Positions 21,404 to 31,604 are shown, numbered from the stretch's first letter. The stretch is 64,000 nucleotides of DNA from Nitrospinota bacterium (GCA_022572725.1 JACZVJ010000002.1:1-64000), one strand, 5' to 3'. Program-made: numbers and translations. The notes: generated by a model from the letters alone, not told the origin.

Positions 21404-23905
21404 ATGCCGGTTGAAGAACGCCTCACTCAGGTAGCCATCGAAGACGAGATGCGATTGTCGTATCTCGATTACGCCATGAGCGTGATCGTGGGACGGGCCT
21501 TGCCGGATGTCCGGGACGGCCTCAAGCCTGTTCACCGGCGGATCCTCTTTGGCATGAACCAGATGGGATTGGGCCATAACCGCACGTATCGGAAGGCTGC
21601 CAAGATCGTCGGCGAGATCATGGGGAATTACCACCCGCATGGTGACTCGGCGATCTATGATGCCTTGGTTCGGATGGCGCAGAACTTCAACATGCGTTAC
21701 GCCTTGGTGGATGGGCAAGGGAACTATGGGTCCGTCGATGGTGATCCACCGGCAGCCATGCGGTACACAGAGGCCAGATTGACCAGGCTCGCCGGGGAAA
21801 TGCTGGCGGATATTGATAAGCAGACAGTGGATTTTGGCCCTACGTACGACGAGTCGGACACCGAACCGCTGGTTTTACCGGCGAGGATACCAAACCTTCT
21901 GATCAATGGGGCAAGTGGGATCGCCGTCGGCTACGCCACCAATATCCCAACCCATAATCTGTCCGAAGTGGTAACAGGTCTCATACAGCTTCTGGAAGAC
22001 CCTCATCTTTCAATTGAAGATCTCATGCAGTGCATTCCTGGGCCAGACTTTCCAACAGCGGGATTCATCTATGGGACGCAGGGCATTCGGGATGCCTACC
22101 ACACCGGGCGGGGCCTGTTGACGGTTCGGGCAAAGACCCATATTGAGACCGACGAGCGAACGGACCGAGATCGCATCATCGTCACGGAAATTCCCTACCA
22201 AGTCAACAAAGCCAAACTGATGGAGAAAATTGCAGAATTAATTCATGAAAAGCGGATTGATGGAATTTCGGACCTCCGTGACGAATCCGACCGGGAGGGG
22301 TTGCGGGTGGTCATCGAGCTAAAAAAAGGCGAAATTCCGCTGGTTGTGGTCAACCAACTGTACAAGCACACGCAACTCCAGAATACGTTTGGGGTCATCA
22401 TGCTGGCCCTGGTCCACAACCGTCCGGAAATTCTCAACCTTAAAGAAATCCTGACCGCGTTCCTCGACCATCGTCGTGAGGTCGTGATACGCCAAACGGG
22501 GTTTGAGCTGCGCAAGGCGGAGGAACGAGCTCATATTCTAGAAGGCCTCAGGGTCGCGCTGGGAAATCTTGATGAGGTGATCACCCTGATTCGGGGTGCG
22601 ACCTCTCCCGAGGAGGCCAAGACGGGTCTAACCCGGCAATTCCCGTTGACAGACCTTCAGGCCGCGGCGATCCTGGACATGAGGCTTCAGCGGTTGACGC
22701 AACTCGAAAGGGAGAAGCTGGCTAAGGAATACGAGGACCTTACCTCACGAATTGCCTACCTCAAGTCCGTTCTGGGGTCGGAGGCCATGGTCAAGCAAGT
22801 GGTCAAAGATGACCTGGTCGAGGTGAAAGAGGCATACCAAGACGAACGCCGGACCCACATCGTTCCCGAGGAAGCGGAAATCAACCTTGAAGACCTCATC
22901 AAGGACGAAGAGGTAGCAGTGGCGATTTCTCATGCCGGATATATCAAGCGCAACGCGGTGTCCCAATATCGCGCGCAACGTCGGGGTGGGAAAGGAAAAA
23001 TTGGAATGGGTGTCAAAGAGGAGGATTTTGTCGAAACCCTTTTTACGGCTTCGACTCATGATTTTCTTTTATTTTTCACGGATGCCGGTAAAGTGTACTG
23101 GCTGAAGGTGTACGAGATTCCTGAAGCTGGGCGAACGAGTAAGGGAAAAGCCATTATCAATATCCTGGCGGTGTCCCAAGGAGAGCAGGTGACGGCTACC
23201 CTTCCCGTCAAGGAGTTTCGCGATGACCTGTACGTGGTCATGGCAACCAGGCAAGGGACTATCAAAAAGACGGAACTTTCGGCCTATGGGAATCCTCGAC
23301 AGGGTGGGATTATTGCCCTCACCCTAGATGAGGGTGATAAGCTGATTGGCGTGAACATCACAGATGGCCAAAAGGAAATTTTATTGGGAACCAAGCAAGG
23401 TATTGTGATCCGTTTTAAGGAAGATGCCGTCCGGGCAGTGGGACGAACGGCTCGTGGGGTCCGGGGAATCAGCCTGGATGAAGGCAACGAAGTGATTGGA
23501 ATGGAAACTATTACGCCTGATGCCACCGCCTCCATTCTTACGGTAACCGAGGGAGGCTATGGGAAGCGAACGGTCGTCAGCGAATACCGGCTGCAGGGAC
23601 GTGCTGGGCGGGGGATTATTAGTGTGAAGGTGACGGAAAAGAACGGTCCGGCCGTATCGTTTCACCAGGTCCGTGATGGGGATGAAATTATGGTCATGAC
23701 GGCTGAGGGAAAAGTCTTGCGGACGAGGGTCGTCGATTTGCGGGAAATCGGGAGAAATGCTCAGGGTGTTCGTCTGATTGAAATGGAGGATTCCGACCGG
23801 GTGGTTGGAGTTGCCAAGTTGGCGGAGGGTATTGACCGGAATGTAGAACACATCGAAGTTGAGGTAGGGGAAGATCCGGAGCAAAAGGCCGAAGCCTCTG
23901 AGTAG
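21404..23905 (+). CDS. gyrA: DNA gyrase subunit A
   Basis: DNA cleavage subunit of gyrase. The active-site tyrosine is in AAMRYTEARLT. The breakage-reunion domain starts at MRLSYLDYAMSVIVGRALPDVRDGLKPVHRR. The GyrA box is QRRGGKG, which identifies the protein as GyrA and not ParC, and six-bladed pinwheel repeats follow. The ATG at 21404 gives 833 residues; an in-frame GTG at 21389 is also possible, and neither has a strong ribosome site. The last residues are acidic (VEVGEDPEQKAEASE). Confidence 0.97.
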   Translation: MPVEERLTQVAIEDEMRLSYLDYAMSVIVGRALPDVRDGLKPVHRRILFGMNQMGLGHNRTYRKAAKIVGEIMGNYHPHGDSAIYDALVRMAQNFNMRYALVDGQGNYGSVDGDPPAAMRYTEARLTRLAGEMLADIDKQTVDFGPTYDESDTEPLVLPARIPNLLINGASGIAVGYATNIPTHNLSEVVTGLIQLLEDPHLSIEDLMQCIPGPDFPTAGFIYGTQGIRDAYHTGRGLLTVRAKTHIETDERTDRDRIIVTEIPYQVNKAKLMEKIAELIHEKRIDGISDLRDESDREGLRVVIELKKGEIPLVVVNQLYKHTQLQNTFGVIMLALVHNRPEILNLKEILTAFLDHRREVVIRQTGFELRKAEERAHILEGLRVALGNLDEVITLIRGATSPEEAKTGLTRQFPLTDLQAAAILDMRLQRLTQLEREKLAKEYEDLTSRIAYLKSVLGSEAMVKQVVKDDLVEVKEAYQDERRTHIVPEEAEINLEDLIKDEEVAVAISHAGYIKRNAVSQYRAQRRGGKGKIGMGVKEEDFVETLFTASTHDFLLFFTDAGKVYWLKVYEIPEAGRTSKGKAIINILAVSQGEQVTATLPVKEFRDDLYVVMATRQGTIKKTELSAYGNPRQGGIIALTLDEGDKLIGVNITDGQKEILLGTKQGIVIRFKEDAVRAVGRTARGVRGISLDEGNEVIGMETITPDATASILTVTEGGYGKRTVVSEYRLQGRAGRGIISVKVTEKNGPAVSFHQVRDGDEIMVMTAEGKVLRTRVVDLREIGRNAQGVRLIEMEDSDRVVGVAKLAEGIDRNVEHIEVEVGEDPEQKAEASE

Positions 23906-23935
23906 CTGGCCGATTGCACCCCTTGCTGTTTTCCC

Positions 23936-24517
23936 ATGAAGCCGCCGAAAAAACCCCTTGATCCGGTTGTCAAGCTAGGTCTCGGAGTCTTGCTTGGGTC
24001 CTTCCTTCTCATTGGGATCGGGATGGTTCTTTCAAGGCCGGATCGGTCTATTCCTCCATACAGTGTTGGGTCGCAGGAGGACGGTATTGTAGCGGTTCAC
24101 CTCCCAGCATGGACCAGCGACCCTGAGATTGAAACCCTCATCCGTCGGTTTCGAAAAGTCGGGAGGGGAACCCGAGATTTCGGGCCCATGAAAATTCGAC
24201 CAACCACTCCCGACGATCCCAAGGGCCAATACCATTACCTGACCATTTATATTTTTTCCGATCATCACTGGGCGGCGCCTGAGGTGCTCCATCGCTATTT
24301 GATCCTCTCCACTGGGGACCCGGAGGAAGAAGCCTTTAAAAGGGATTTTGAACAGACAGTGAGAGGCGGCTACATCCTCGAAGATCGAAGGGACAGGGGA
24401 TGGTTAGGGCCAATTTCTCCACCGGGTGCTGATACCTCGAGCCACTTGATTCAGGTCTTGTTTGACAGTGCCTTTAACGAGGAACACTTCGCTCTCGCCG
24501 ATGCCCCAAGATTGTGA
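23936..24517 (+). CDS. Membrane-anchored protein of unknown function
   Basis: I do not recognise this 193-residue protein. It has a basic N-terminus, one strong transmembrane segment (about residues 12-33, GLGVLLGSFLLIGIGMVL) and then a soluble, probably periplasmic, domain rich in aromatic and charged residues (YHYLTIYIFSDHHWAAPEVLHRY, about 99-121). No cysteines or catalytic motif stand out. It starts 30 bases after gyrA on the same strand, and its last 44 bases overlap the end of the convergent DUF721 gene. Confidence 0.75.
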   Translation: MKPPKKPLDPVVKLGLGVLLGSFLLIGIGMVLSRPDRSIPPYSVGSQEDGIVAVHLPAWTSDPEIETLIRRFRKVGRGTRDFGPMKIRPTTPDDPKGQYHYLTIYIFSDHHWAAPEVLHRYLILSTGDPEEEAFKRDFEQTVRGGYILEDRRDRGWLGPISPPGADTSSHLIQVLFDSAFNEEHFALADAPRL

Positions 24518-24980
24518 GTGTAGGCTTAGGAGTGAGAGCCTTCACAATTACCCTTGTGAGGGATCTTCGTAAATCGGGGTTTTTCACACTGGCTGTGTAT
24601 TGGGTAGCGATGATGAGGGCCTCAGAAGAGCCCGGGGCCTGAGGTTCCTCTGTTCCCATCGGTTGGGTTATCCCCTCGGCCCATTCCCCAATCCGGAAAG
24701 CCATGTCGTTGATCAGTGGCTGTTCCATGGCGGCGTTAATTTTCTCAAGAAGGGTCGGCTTTAAAAACATTAACTGTTGAAGCCAAACGGAGTTCTCTAC
24801 GATGACGTAAAGTTTTCGAAACTTAATCCGGTCTGGTCTCGTGTGAGCAGCGATGGACATTCCGACGATACCGGCCCACCTTTCTTTAAGGCGGTACTCC
24901 CACAGTCTGATTTCAAAGCCGTAGCCTGGAGCGATCCCTTTCAAAATGCGCTGGACCGACGTGAAGGAGATTGTTGACAT
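24474..24980 (-). CDS. dciA: DUF721 (DciA-type) protein
   Basis: The N-terminal half has the DUF721 pattern: helix TSVQRILKGIAPGYG, then LKERWAGIVGMSIAAHTRPDRIKFRKLYVIVENSVWLQQLMFLKPTLLEKIN split over residues about 28-83. DUF721 proteins of the DciA group assist loading of the DnaB helicase in bacteria lacking DnaC, and they are often encoded near dnaA-gyrB-gyrA, as here. The start at 24980 (MSTISFTSV) fits the family; an in-frame GTG at 25091 adds 37 atypical residues. The C-terminal half is not conserved in a way I can name. Confidence 0.75.
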   Translation of the reverse strand: MSTISFTSVQRILKGIAPGYGFEIRLWEYRLKERWAGIVGMSIAAHTRPDRIKFRKLYVIVENSVWLQQLMFLKPTLLEKINAAMEQPLINDMAFRIGEWAEGITQPMGTEEPQAPGSSEALIIATQYTASVKNPDLRRSLTRVIVKALTPKPTLTILGHRRERSVPR

Positions 24981-25120
24981 GAGGCATTGTAGAAGGCCAG
25001 GCCGAAAGGGTTCAAGCTGGCTCCAAGGCTCGGGCGGTTTTGGGGCATCTCCCCTTTGTTTTTTATTTCGATGATGGCGCGCTGGGCCCACTGGGGGACA
25101 TGCAATGGAAGGGTCTCTTG

Positions 25121-25597
25121 ATGGTCAAGGACCAAGCTGAAAGAGTCGTAGGCACCAACAGGAAGGCGTTTCATGACTATGCCTTTGAAGAGAGGCTTGA
25201 GGCTGGGATTGTTTTAAAAGGGACCGAGGTGAAATCGCTTCGTGAAGGCCGGGTTAACTTACGGGAAAGTTATGCCAGCGTGGTACGGGGACGAGCCATT
25301 CTCCATAACTGCTATATCGGGGAATATAGCCATGGGAATATCATGAACCACGAGCCGTTACGGCCACGTACATTACTTTTGCATCGAAAGGAAATCAATA
25401 AGATAATGGGCAAAGTTCAGCAACGGGGACTGACCTTGATTCCCCTTCGCGTGTATTTTACCCCTCGAGGCTTGGCGAAGGTCGAGATTGCCCTGGCCCG
25501 GGGTAAAAAACAGTATGATCGACGGGACACCATGAAAAAACGGGAAGCCAGTCGTGAAATGGAGAGAGCTTTAAAGACGACGCGGCAAGGCGCATAG
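25121..25597 (+). CDS. smpB: SsrA-binding protein SmpB
   Basis: Binds tmRNA and brings it to stalled ribosomes. The 158-residue protein has the OB-fold markers RKAFHDYAFEERLEAGIVLKGTEVKSLREG and the basic C-terminal tail KKQYDRRDTMKKREASREMERALK, which enters the mRNA channel. The ATG at 25121 has GGAAGGG 7 bases upstream. The longer frame from 25040 is not family-like. No tmRNA gene was found nearby. Confidence 0.97.
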   Translation: MVKDQAERVVGTNRKAFHDYAFEERLEAGIVLKGTEVKSLREGRVNLRESYASVVRGRAILHNCYIGEYSHGNIMNHEPLRPRTLLLHRKEINKIMGKVQQRGLTLIPLRVYFTPRGLAKVEIALARGKKQYDRRDTMKKREASREMERALKTTRQGA

Positions 25598-25702
25598 GCG
25601 TCGGTCCGGAAGGTCTTCCAACTTCGCACGGAATGTATGGTTCCCTGGAAGGTTCTCATCAAGATCGACTGGGAAATGATTAAGTCGGGTCATGATTAGG
25701 TG

Positions 25703-26344
25703 ATGAAAATTTGTTCTGCGGAGTTTGTTCAAAGTTGTGTGTCTCCGGAGGATTACCCACGGGAACGGCTTCCCGAGGTGGCCTTTGTCGGGCGATCGAA
25801 TGTGGGAAAGTCTTCTGCTATCAATTCATTGCTCTATCGGAGAGGGTTGGCCAAGGTCAGTGGCACTCCAGGGAAAACCCGCACCGTGAACTTTTTCCGG
25901 GTCGCCACGACCGATCCTCTTTTGAAGCGGTTCTATCTTGTGGATCTGCCCGGTTATGGGTATGCCAAGGCCTCTCGGTCGGTTCGTGAGCAGTGGGGCC
26001 CGATGATTGAGCGGTATTTGACTTCTCGCCCGACGTTACAGGGAGTCGTGCTGGTTGTCGATGCACGTGGCCTGGAGTCCAGCGATTTGGCGACAATTCA
26101 ATGGCTGTGGCATATCGGCCATCACCCTGCGGTCGTGGGGATCAAGGTCGATAAGCTTACCTTCAGTGAGCGGCGTCCTTTGCTCATGCGGGTTCGCACA
26201 TCCCTGACCTTGTCGGATTCCGATGAAGTGGTGTTGTACTCGGCGCAATCTCACGAAGGCCGGTCGGAATTATGGCAAGTCATCCGTCGGATGATGGGGA
26301 TAAAGGGCAAGGGGGTAAAGGAATGTACTCAGCGATTTGATTAA
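25703..26344 (+). CDS. engB: Ribosome biogenesis GTPase EngB (YsxC/YihA)
   Basis: GTPase needed for 50S subunit assembly. G1 is GRSNVGKSSAIN, followed by the G2 threonine in SGTPGKTRTVNFF and G3 DLPGYGYAKA. G4 is degenerate: the usual TKxD corresponds to KVDKLT. The 213 residues are near the family length. The ATG at 25703 is used; GTG at 25700 is one codon longer. It follows smpB after about 100 bases and is convergent with the SurA-like gene. Confidence 0.95.
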   Translation: MKICSAEFVQSCVSPEDYPRERLPEVAFVGRSNVGKSSAINSLLYRRGLAKVSGTPGKTRTVNFFRVATTDPLLKRFYLVDLPGYGYAKASRSVREQWGPMIERYLTSRPTLQGVVLVVDARGLESSDLATIQWLWHIGHHPAVVGIKVDKLTFSERRPLLMRVRTSLTLSDSDEVVLYSAQSHEGRSELWQVIRRMMGIKGKGVKECTQRFD

Positions 26345-26470
26345 CAAGCGTGGTACCTGGCGGAGAGGTGCCTTCTCGTTAAGCCCGGGGTTGATCGGCT
26401 ATACCCAAAAGAGGGCCCTGAATGGTGATCCTCCCAAGCCTGTAGCTGTGGGTCGATACACGGTATGACA

Positions 26471-27490
26471 CTAAAATTTGACTTCAATATAGGCCTTGTC
26501 CTTTAGGTTCGATAACCAGGCCTGGTAGGCCTCTTCCGTTTTTTTCTCGTAGAGTAGCTGACGAACCCGGGTTTCAACTTCCTCGAATGTTCGCGCTTTA
26601 GGGGGTTTGACGTCGTCCAGGATAATAATGTGAATACCCAACCTAGTTTCAAGAGGCGCGCTCATTTCCCCTACTTGCATACCCTCAAGCTCCTTGCCCA
26701 GCAGAGCCAGCAATTCGTCCTTTCTTAGAAACCCTAACTCCCCCCCTTGTATGGCTTCTGGGCCGTCCGAATAGCGGGTGGCTAGATTGGAAAAGTCCCC
26801 CCCCTTCTTGAGCTCAGAGAAAACTGATTGGGCGCGTGCGTGGACTTCCGTCATGGGTTCCCCCGGCTTTGGTAACAACAGAATTTGTCTAAGTCGGTAT
26901 TCGGGAGGGGTCATAAACTGGCGTTGGTTTTTCTGGTAATAGTCACGAACTTCCTCAGGCGAAACCATGACGTGGCGACGAACTTCAAAATCCAGCAATT
27001 TCACCAAAAGGAGCTCTTCCCGAATCCGCTCATTGTTCGGTATTGGAAATACCACCGACGCGTTCCGACCCAGTGTTAACCTTTCGAGGGCATTCCGAAT
27101 CTCCTCATCGGATGCTTCGAAGCCTTTGGATTTGGCCTCTTGAAGTTGCAGTCGGCGTTCAATGAGATAATTAAGGATTTCATATTGCTTGTGGAGAAGT
27201 CGTCGTTGTAGCTCTTCTCCCTCAAATCGGGCTTTCAAGCGAATGGTCTCATCCTTCAGTTCAGCTTGGAGCTCTGATTGGGTAATGACCTCGGTGTTCA
27301 CAATCGCCGAAATACCATCCGTAAGTGCCCATGCTGCCGATGAAAGGTTTAAAATAAAGCCTAAGACAACCATCCCCTGGGTGATCCCTGTCAGGGGTAT
27401 CGACTGAGTGCAATGTTCACGACCATAGCGAAGGCCGTTCCACCTTGAACGGAGCGAGAGAAACCCGTCTATCCTCGTCCAGTGAGGCAT
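26471..27490 (-). CDS. SurA-like periplasmic peptidyl-prolyl isomerase
   Basis: The 339-residue protein has a hydrophobic export signal at about residues 34-56 after a longer than usual N-terminal stretch. A SurA_N-like helical region follows (DGISAIVNTEVITQSEL, then a heptad-rich part), and then one parvulin domain (about 205-300: RLRQILL, FSNLATRYSDGP, GGELGFLRKDEL). It probably chaperones outer-membrane proteins. The ATG at 27490 is supported by AAGGAGGTTGA directly upstream and overlaps the end of mfd by 22 bases, so the two are translationally coupled. A later start that shortens the signal peptide is possible but lacks such a site. Confidence 0.88.
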   Translation of the reverse strand: MPHWTRIDGFLSLRSRWNGLRYGREHCTQSIPLTGITQGMVVLGFILNLSSAAWALTDGISAIVNTEVITQSELQAELKDETIRLKARFEGEELQRRLLHKQYEILNYLIERRLQLQEAKSKGFEASDEEIRNALERLTLGRNASVVFPIPNNERIREELLLVKLLDFEVRRHVMVSPEEVRDYYQKNQRQFMTPPEYRLRQILLLPKPGEPMTEVHARAQSVFSELKKGGDFSNLATRYSDGPEAIQGGELGFLRKDELLALLGKELEGMQVGEMSAPLETRLGIHIIILDDVKPPKARTFEEVETRVRQLLYEKKTEEAYQAWLSNLKDKAYIEVKF

Positions 27491-30400
27491 TCAACCTCCT
27501 TCCCATCCTGGGATAGTGTGGGAGCTACCGGGCGGACTGAAAAACGGCTCAGTTCTTGGAGAATATAAGAGAGTTCCTCCAAAAGCAAAGGCCAGTCTTG
27601 GTGATCGGTTTGGAGTTTAAAGGACCTTGGCGAGAGAAATCGGATTCGTTCTTTCCCATAGTCCATCAACCAGCCGAGCCCTGCTTCAGAGATAGATGCC
27701 CTCCGATCGAAAGCTAGGGCAATGACTTTATTCTTGGCTTCCACCGATTCTAGGCCCAAAAGCTTGGCTTGCACTTTGATTTGCATGACTTCGAAGAGGC
27801 GTTCCACTGCCTCGGGAAGTGAACCGAAACGGTCCTGGGTTTCCCCGTGAAGCAGGGCGAGGTCACCAATTTGCTGACTGGCTGAAAGCCGTTTATACAA
27901 CGAGAGCCGTTGGTGCACGTCCTCCACATAGTCCTCTGGAATGTAGGCTGAGACATTGAGATGGAGGGTCGGATCCAGCTCTTCCTCCAACTCTACCCCT
28001 TTCATTTTTTGGACAGCTTGTTCCATCATTTTCATGTAAAGGTCGAGGCCGACTGCCGCAATGTTCCCGGATTGTTGCTTGCCCAACAAATTCCCAGCCC
28101 CTCGGATCTCCAGGTCCGCTGCCGCAATTCGAAAGCCCGAACCCAAATCGGTAAAGTCTTGAATAGCCATAAGCCGTTTTTGCGCATCGGTGCTGAGGAC
28201 TTCTTCGTTTGGAAAGAAAAAATAGGCGTAGGCCTGGTCCCCAGCCCGTCCAACGCGGCCCCGGAGTTGGTACAACTGAGCTAGCCCAAAGGTGTCGGCT
28301 CGATCAATCAGAATGGTGTTGGCACGGGGGAGGTCAAGGCCGGATTGAATAATAGCCGAGGCTACCAACACGTCGATTTCTCCTCGAATGAATTTAAGCA
28401 TCACCCCTTCCAGCACCCGTTCGTCCATTTGCCCGTGTGCCATGACTACTTTGGCTTCAGGCACCAATTCCTTGATCCACGTTGCCATGCGCTCCATGGT
28501 CTGCACGCGATTATGAACGAAAAACGTTTGCCCACCCCGTGCCATCTCTCGGCGGATGGCTTCCTGAATGACCTGGGGATCGAAGCGAAGCACTTTCGTG
28601 AGGATGGCAAGCCGTCCTGGCGGTGGAGTATCAATGATCGAGAGATCTCGCACGCCGGAGAAGGCCATTTGGAGGGTTCTTGGAATAGGAGTGGCCGTGA
28701 GGGTGAGCACATCCACTTGGGTACGGAGCTGCTTCAGACGCTCCTTGTGCCGAACTCCAAACCATTGCTCTTCATCGACGATGACCAAGCCCAAGTTCTT
28801 GAATTGGACACCTTTTTGTAACAGCCGATGGGTCCCAATCACGATGTCGATAACCCCGGAGGCCAAATCGGGCAGGAGAGCCTTGACCTCCTTCGGCCTC
28901 TGAAAGCGGGAGAGTGTCGCAATTCTGATCGGAAAGGAGGCGAACCGTCGGGAGAAGGTTTCAGAATGTTGTTGAGCCAAAAGCGTCGTAGGAACTAAAA
29001 CCACAACCTGGCGGTTATCTTGGACAACTTTAAAGGCCGCCCGCATGGCTACCTCCGTTTTTCCATACCCAACGTCGCCGCAGACCAAACGATCCATAGG
29101 CTTTGTATTCTCTAGATCACGTTGGATGTCTTGGATGGCTCGAGCCTGATCAGGGGTCTCCTCATATTCGAATGCTGCCTCGAATTCATGGGTGAGGGTC
29201 GTATCTTCCCCATAGACCTTTCTCTTTACCACTTCACGGCTGGCGTACAGTTCCACCAACTCCTGGGCCATATCCTCGATCCCTTTTTTCACCCGTGCGG
29301 TTGTTTTTGCCCAACTCGTTCCTCCGAGGCGGTCCAATTTTGGTGCGTGGTTATCGCCACCTCGATACTGCTGCACCTGGTTCAACCGGTCCAGCGGGAC
29401 GTAGAGGGTATCATGGGATGCGAATTTGAGGACCAGGTAATCGCTCTCGAACCCCTGAACCGAAAGACGGCGAAGGCCCTGGTAACAGCTGATCCCATGT
29501 TGGATGTGGACCACATAGTCTCCAACATTCAAGTCGTCCAGATTGGACAGAAAAGTGGCAGCCTTGCTTTTTGGCTGCGGTCGAGGCCGAGATACTTTGG
29601 CGAACAGCTCCTCTGCTGTCACAATGGCAAAAGAAGGCCCCTCCTGGCACACAAACCCCGTGCTAAGGTGGCCAGGAGCGATATAAAATGGAGCCCGTTG
29701 GGGAAAAGCGATTCTCCATTCTCGGGGGTTCCACTCTACGGCGGGGGAATCATGCTCCGAAAAGAGTGCCAGAAGTCGCCCAGCCTGGCCTTGGTTGCCT
29801 GCGACAACAAGAACTGGTCCCTGGCTCCGAAGTGTTTCCAACGTGCCAAGAGTATCGGTAAAGGAAGTTCTCCGGAGTCCAAGACCCAGACTACTTGGAG
29901 CCTGGATAGGGTAATGGACCACGGGGTGCCAAGACTGGTCGGAAGGAGAGAAAGGGTCAATTCCCAGGATCGAATGGTCCTGCAGGGAGTCCATCACCTC
30001 TTCCCACCTCGCGTACTGCCGTTCCGGCTCTGAAGAGTTCCCTCGCCCCTCAGTATTCTCCATTCGTTCCCAGGCCTCCAGGATCCTCTGCCAAAATTCT
30101 CTAGCTTGCTGGTCCAAACTCAAGGGGCGGTCCATCACAACGACCGGGGAATCGAGAAAGTAATCAGCTAAGAGGTCCATTTTGGGGTACACCTCGGGGC
30201 TCTGCCATTCTGCGTCTGGTGGGAGGTCTGCCCGAGCCGAACTGGAGTCGTTGCCCGGAGGAAGAAACTCCCTGGCTGGAAGGACCCATGCCTGTGCCAG
30301 GCGGGTAGTTGATTCCTGAGTTGCAGGATCGAACATACGAGTCGATTCAAGGGAATCCCCTAGAAACTCCACCCGCAAGGGTTCGGAATAGGCCGTTGAA

Positions 30401-31020
30401 AAAATGTCGACGATCCCTCCCCTCACACTAAACTCCCCCGGAATCTCAACAACGGAGACCCGCCGATATCCAAGATGGAGCAACCGGGCCACCAAGGCCT
30501 CCCGTTCAATCACAGCCCCCACCGTCAATTTCAGACAGGCTTCTGAAAGGACGGAGAAGGGAAGCAGTCGCTGAATGGTCTCACTCACAGAAGTGATCAC
30601 CACCGTGGGCTTCCCTTGGGTCAAACGGAAGAGGGTGCGCATCCGTTGGGCCACTAGGTCAATGGGGGTGGGTACGGCTTCATAGGGCGAATGTCCCCGT
30701 TGCGGGAAAAAGGCAAGGGACTCTGCAGGCATTTCCAACAAGGCGTGAAAGAACTGGAGGTCCTGATACAGCCGTTCCGCATCCTCGCCGGTTGGTGTCA
30801 AGATGAGCCAGGAGCGAGATGGAAAGACTGGGGCTCCCCTCTTTTTTGATGAGGCTGGCGGTGGGGCGGTGCCCGGAGTCGTATGGATCAACAGGGTGAG
30901 AGCCAGCGCTAAACTCGAACCATGAGGCCCGACTAATAAGGGCTTTTGGTCTTTCGTGCCAAGGGCCTCGACAATTGGACGGAAAGTTTCTTCATTGAAG
31001 GGGGAAGCTGGGAGTACCAT
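27469..31020 (-). CDS. mfd: Transcription-repair coupling factor Mfd
   Basis: Removes stalled RNA polymerase from DNA lesions and recruits UvrA. The 1183 residues contain the UvrB-like N-terminal module, the RNA polymerase-interacting CarD-like domain (about 490-560, LNVGDYVVHIQHGI), and the RecG-like translocase with GDVGYGKTEVAMRAA, DEEQ and the helicase motif VASAIIQSGLDLPRANT. The C-terminal TRCF domain is complete. The ATG overlaps the rfaE2 stop by one base (TAATG). Confidence 0.97.
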   Translation of the reverse strand: MVLPASPFNEETFRPIVEALGTKDQKPLLVGPHGSSLALALTLLIHTTPGTAPPPASSKKRGAPVFPSRSWLILTPTGEDAERLYQDLQFFHALLEMPAESLAFFPQRGHSPYEAVPTPIDLVAQRMRTLFRLTQGKPTVVITSVSETIQRLLPFSVLSEACLKLTVGAVIEREALVARLLHLGYRRVSVVEIPGEFSVRGGIVDIFSTAYSEPLRVEFLGDSLESTRMFDPATQESTTRLAQAWVLPAREFLPPGNDSSSARADLPPDAEWQSPEVYPKMDLLADYFLDSPVVVMDRPLSLDQQAREFWQRILEAWERMENTEGRGNSSEPERQYARWEEVMDSLQDHSILGIDPFSPSDQSWHPVVHYPIQAPSSLGLGLRRTSFTDTLGTLETLRSQGPVLVVAGNQGQAGRLLALFSEHDSPAVEWNPREWRIAFPQRAPFYIAPGHLSTGFVCQEGPSFAIVTAEELFAKVSRPRPQPKSKAATFLSNLDDLNVGDYVVHIQHGISCYQGLRRLSVQGFESDYLVLKFASHDTLYVPLDRLNQVQQYRGGDNHAPKLDRLGGTSWAKTTARVKKGIEDMAQELVELYASREVVKRKVYGEDTTLTHEFEAAFEYEETPDQARAIQDIQRDLENTKPMDRLVCGDVGYGKTEVAMRAAFKVVQDNRQVVVLVPTTLLAQQHSETFSRRFASFPIRIATLSRFQRPKEVKALLPDLASGVIDIVIGTHRLLQKGVQFKNLGLVIVDEEQWFGVRHKERLKQLRTQVDVLTLTATPIPRTLQMAFSGVRDLSIIDTPPPGRLAILTKVLRFDPQVIQEAIRREMARGGQTFFVHNRVQTMERMATWIKELVPEAKVVMAHGQMDERVLEGVMLKFIRGEIDVLVASAIIQSGLDLPRANTILIDRADTFGLAQLYQLRGRVGRAGDQAYAYFFFPNEEVLSTDAQKRLMAIQDFTDLGSGFRIAAADLEIRGAGNLLGKQQSGNIAAVGLDLYMKMMEQAVQKMKGVELEEELDPTLHLNVSAYIPEDYVEDVHQRLSLYKRLSASQQIGDLALLHGETQDRFGSLPEAVERLFEVMQIKVQAKLLGLESVEAKNKVIALAFDRRASISEAGLGWLMDYGKERIRFLSPRSFKLQTDHQDWPLLLEELSYILQELSRFSVRPVAPTLSQDGKEVECLTGRG

Positions 31021-31604
31021 TAACGATGAGGGCTGGGGGATGAAGAGTTTGATGGGTAAGAAGGCCCATCACCTCCTTTGGGAGTTTCTCTAGTTGTAAA
31101 TTCGCCACTCTTGGAACACTCTTCGACCTGCAAGGTCTGAATTTTTTCTATTAAGAATGTTGTAGAAATACCCGGAACTAGCGGGAGAATGTGCACGGTT
31201 CCCCTTCGTGCCTCGACAGATTCACGGCCTACGATCTGGTCAAGGTCCCAGTCACCACCTTTGGCAAGAATATCGGGTTGAATGAAGGTGATAATCTCCA
31301 GAGGATTTGGCTCGTCAAACAAGACAACGTAATCCACGCAGGACAAGGCTGACAAGACTTCTACCCGCTGGGCTTCTGGAACAATTGGGCGGCCTGGACC
31401 TTTCCCAAGTAATCGGACAGAGGAATCGGAATTTACCGCAATGATGAGTAAATCACCTAGGGCCCTAGCGGATTGAAGATATCGGATGTGGCCAATATGA
31501 AGGAGATCAAAACAACCGTTTGTCAGCACAATCCGGAGGCTACGTTGGCGATGTGCGTCGAGAATGGCGGGAAGGTCTTGTCGGGCTTTTATTTTATCGA
31601 TCAT
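31020..31604 (-). CDS. rfaE2: D-glycero-beta-D-manno-heptose 1-phosphate adenylyltransferase
   Basis: Makes ADP-heptose for the LPS inner core. The nucleotidyltransferase motif is in [17 protein letters not shown] (residues 27-43), and the catalytic core also has [13 protein letters not shown]. Only the adenylyltransferase half is present; the kinase half of HldE must be a separate gene elsewhere. A serine/proline-rich tail of about 35 residues follows the core. The gene is first in an operon with mfd and the SurA-like gene. It supports a Gram-negative envelope. Confidence 0.93.
   Translation of the reverse strand: MIDKIKARQDLPAILDAHRQRSLRIVLTNGCFDLLHIGHIRYLQSARALGDLLIIAVNSDSSVRLLGKGPGRPIVPEAQRVEVLSALSCVDYVVLFDEPNPLEIITFIQPDILAKGGDWDLDQIVGRESVEARRGTVHILPLVPGISTTFLIEKIQTLQVEECSKSGEFTTRETPKGGDGPSYPSNSSSPSPHR

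Noticed and set aside
29122-30033. 303-codon plus-strand frame
   Set aside because: Lies wholly inside mfd on the opposite strand; mfd has all its motifs in its own frame and this frame resembles nothing known.
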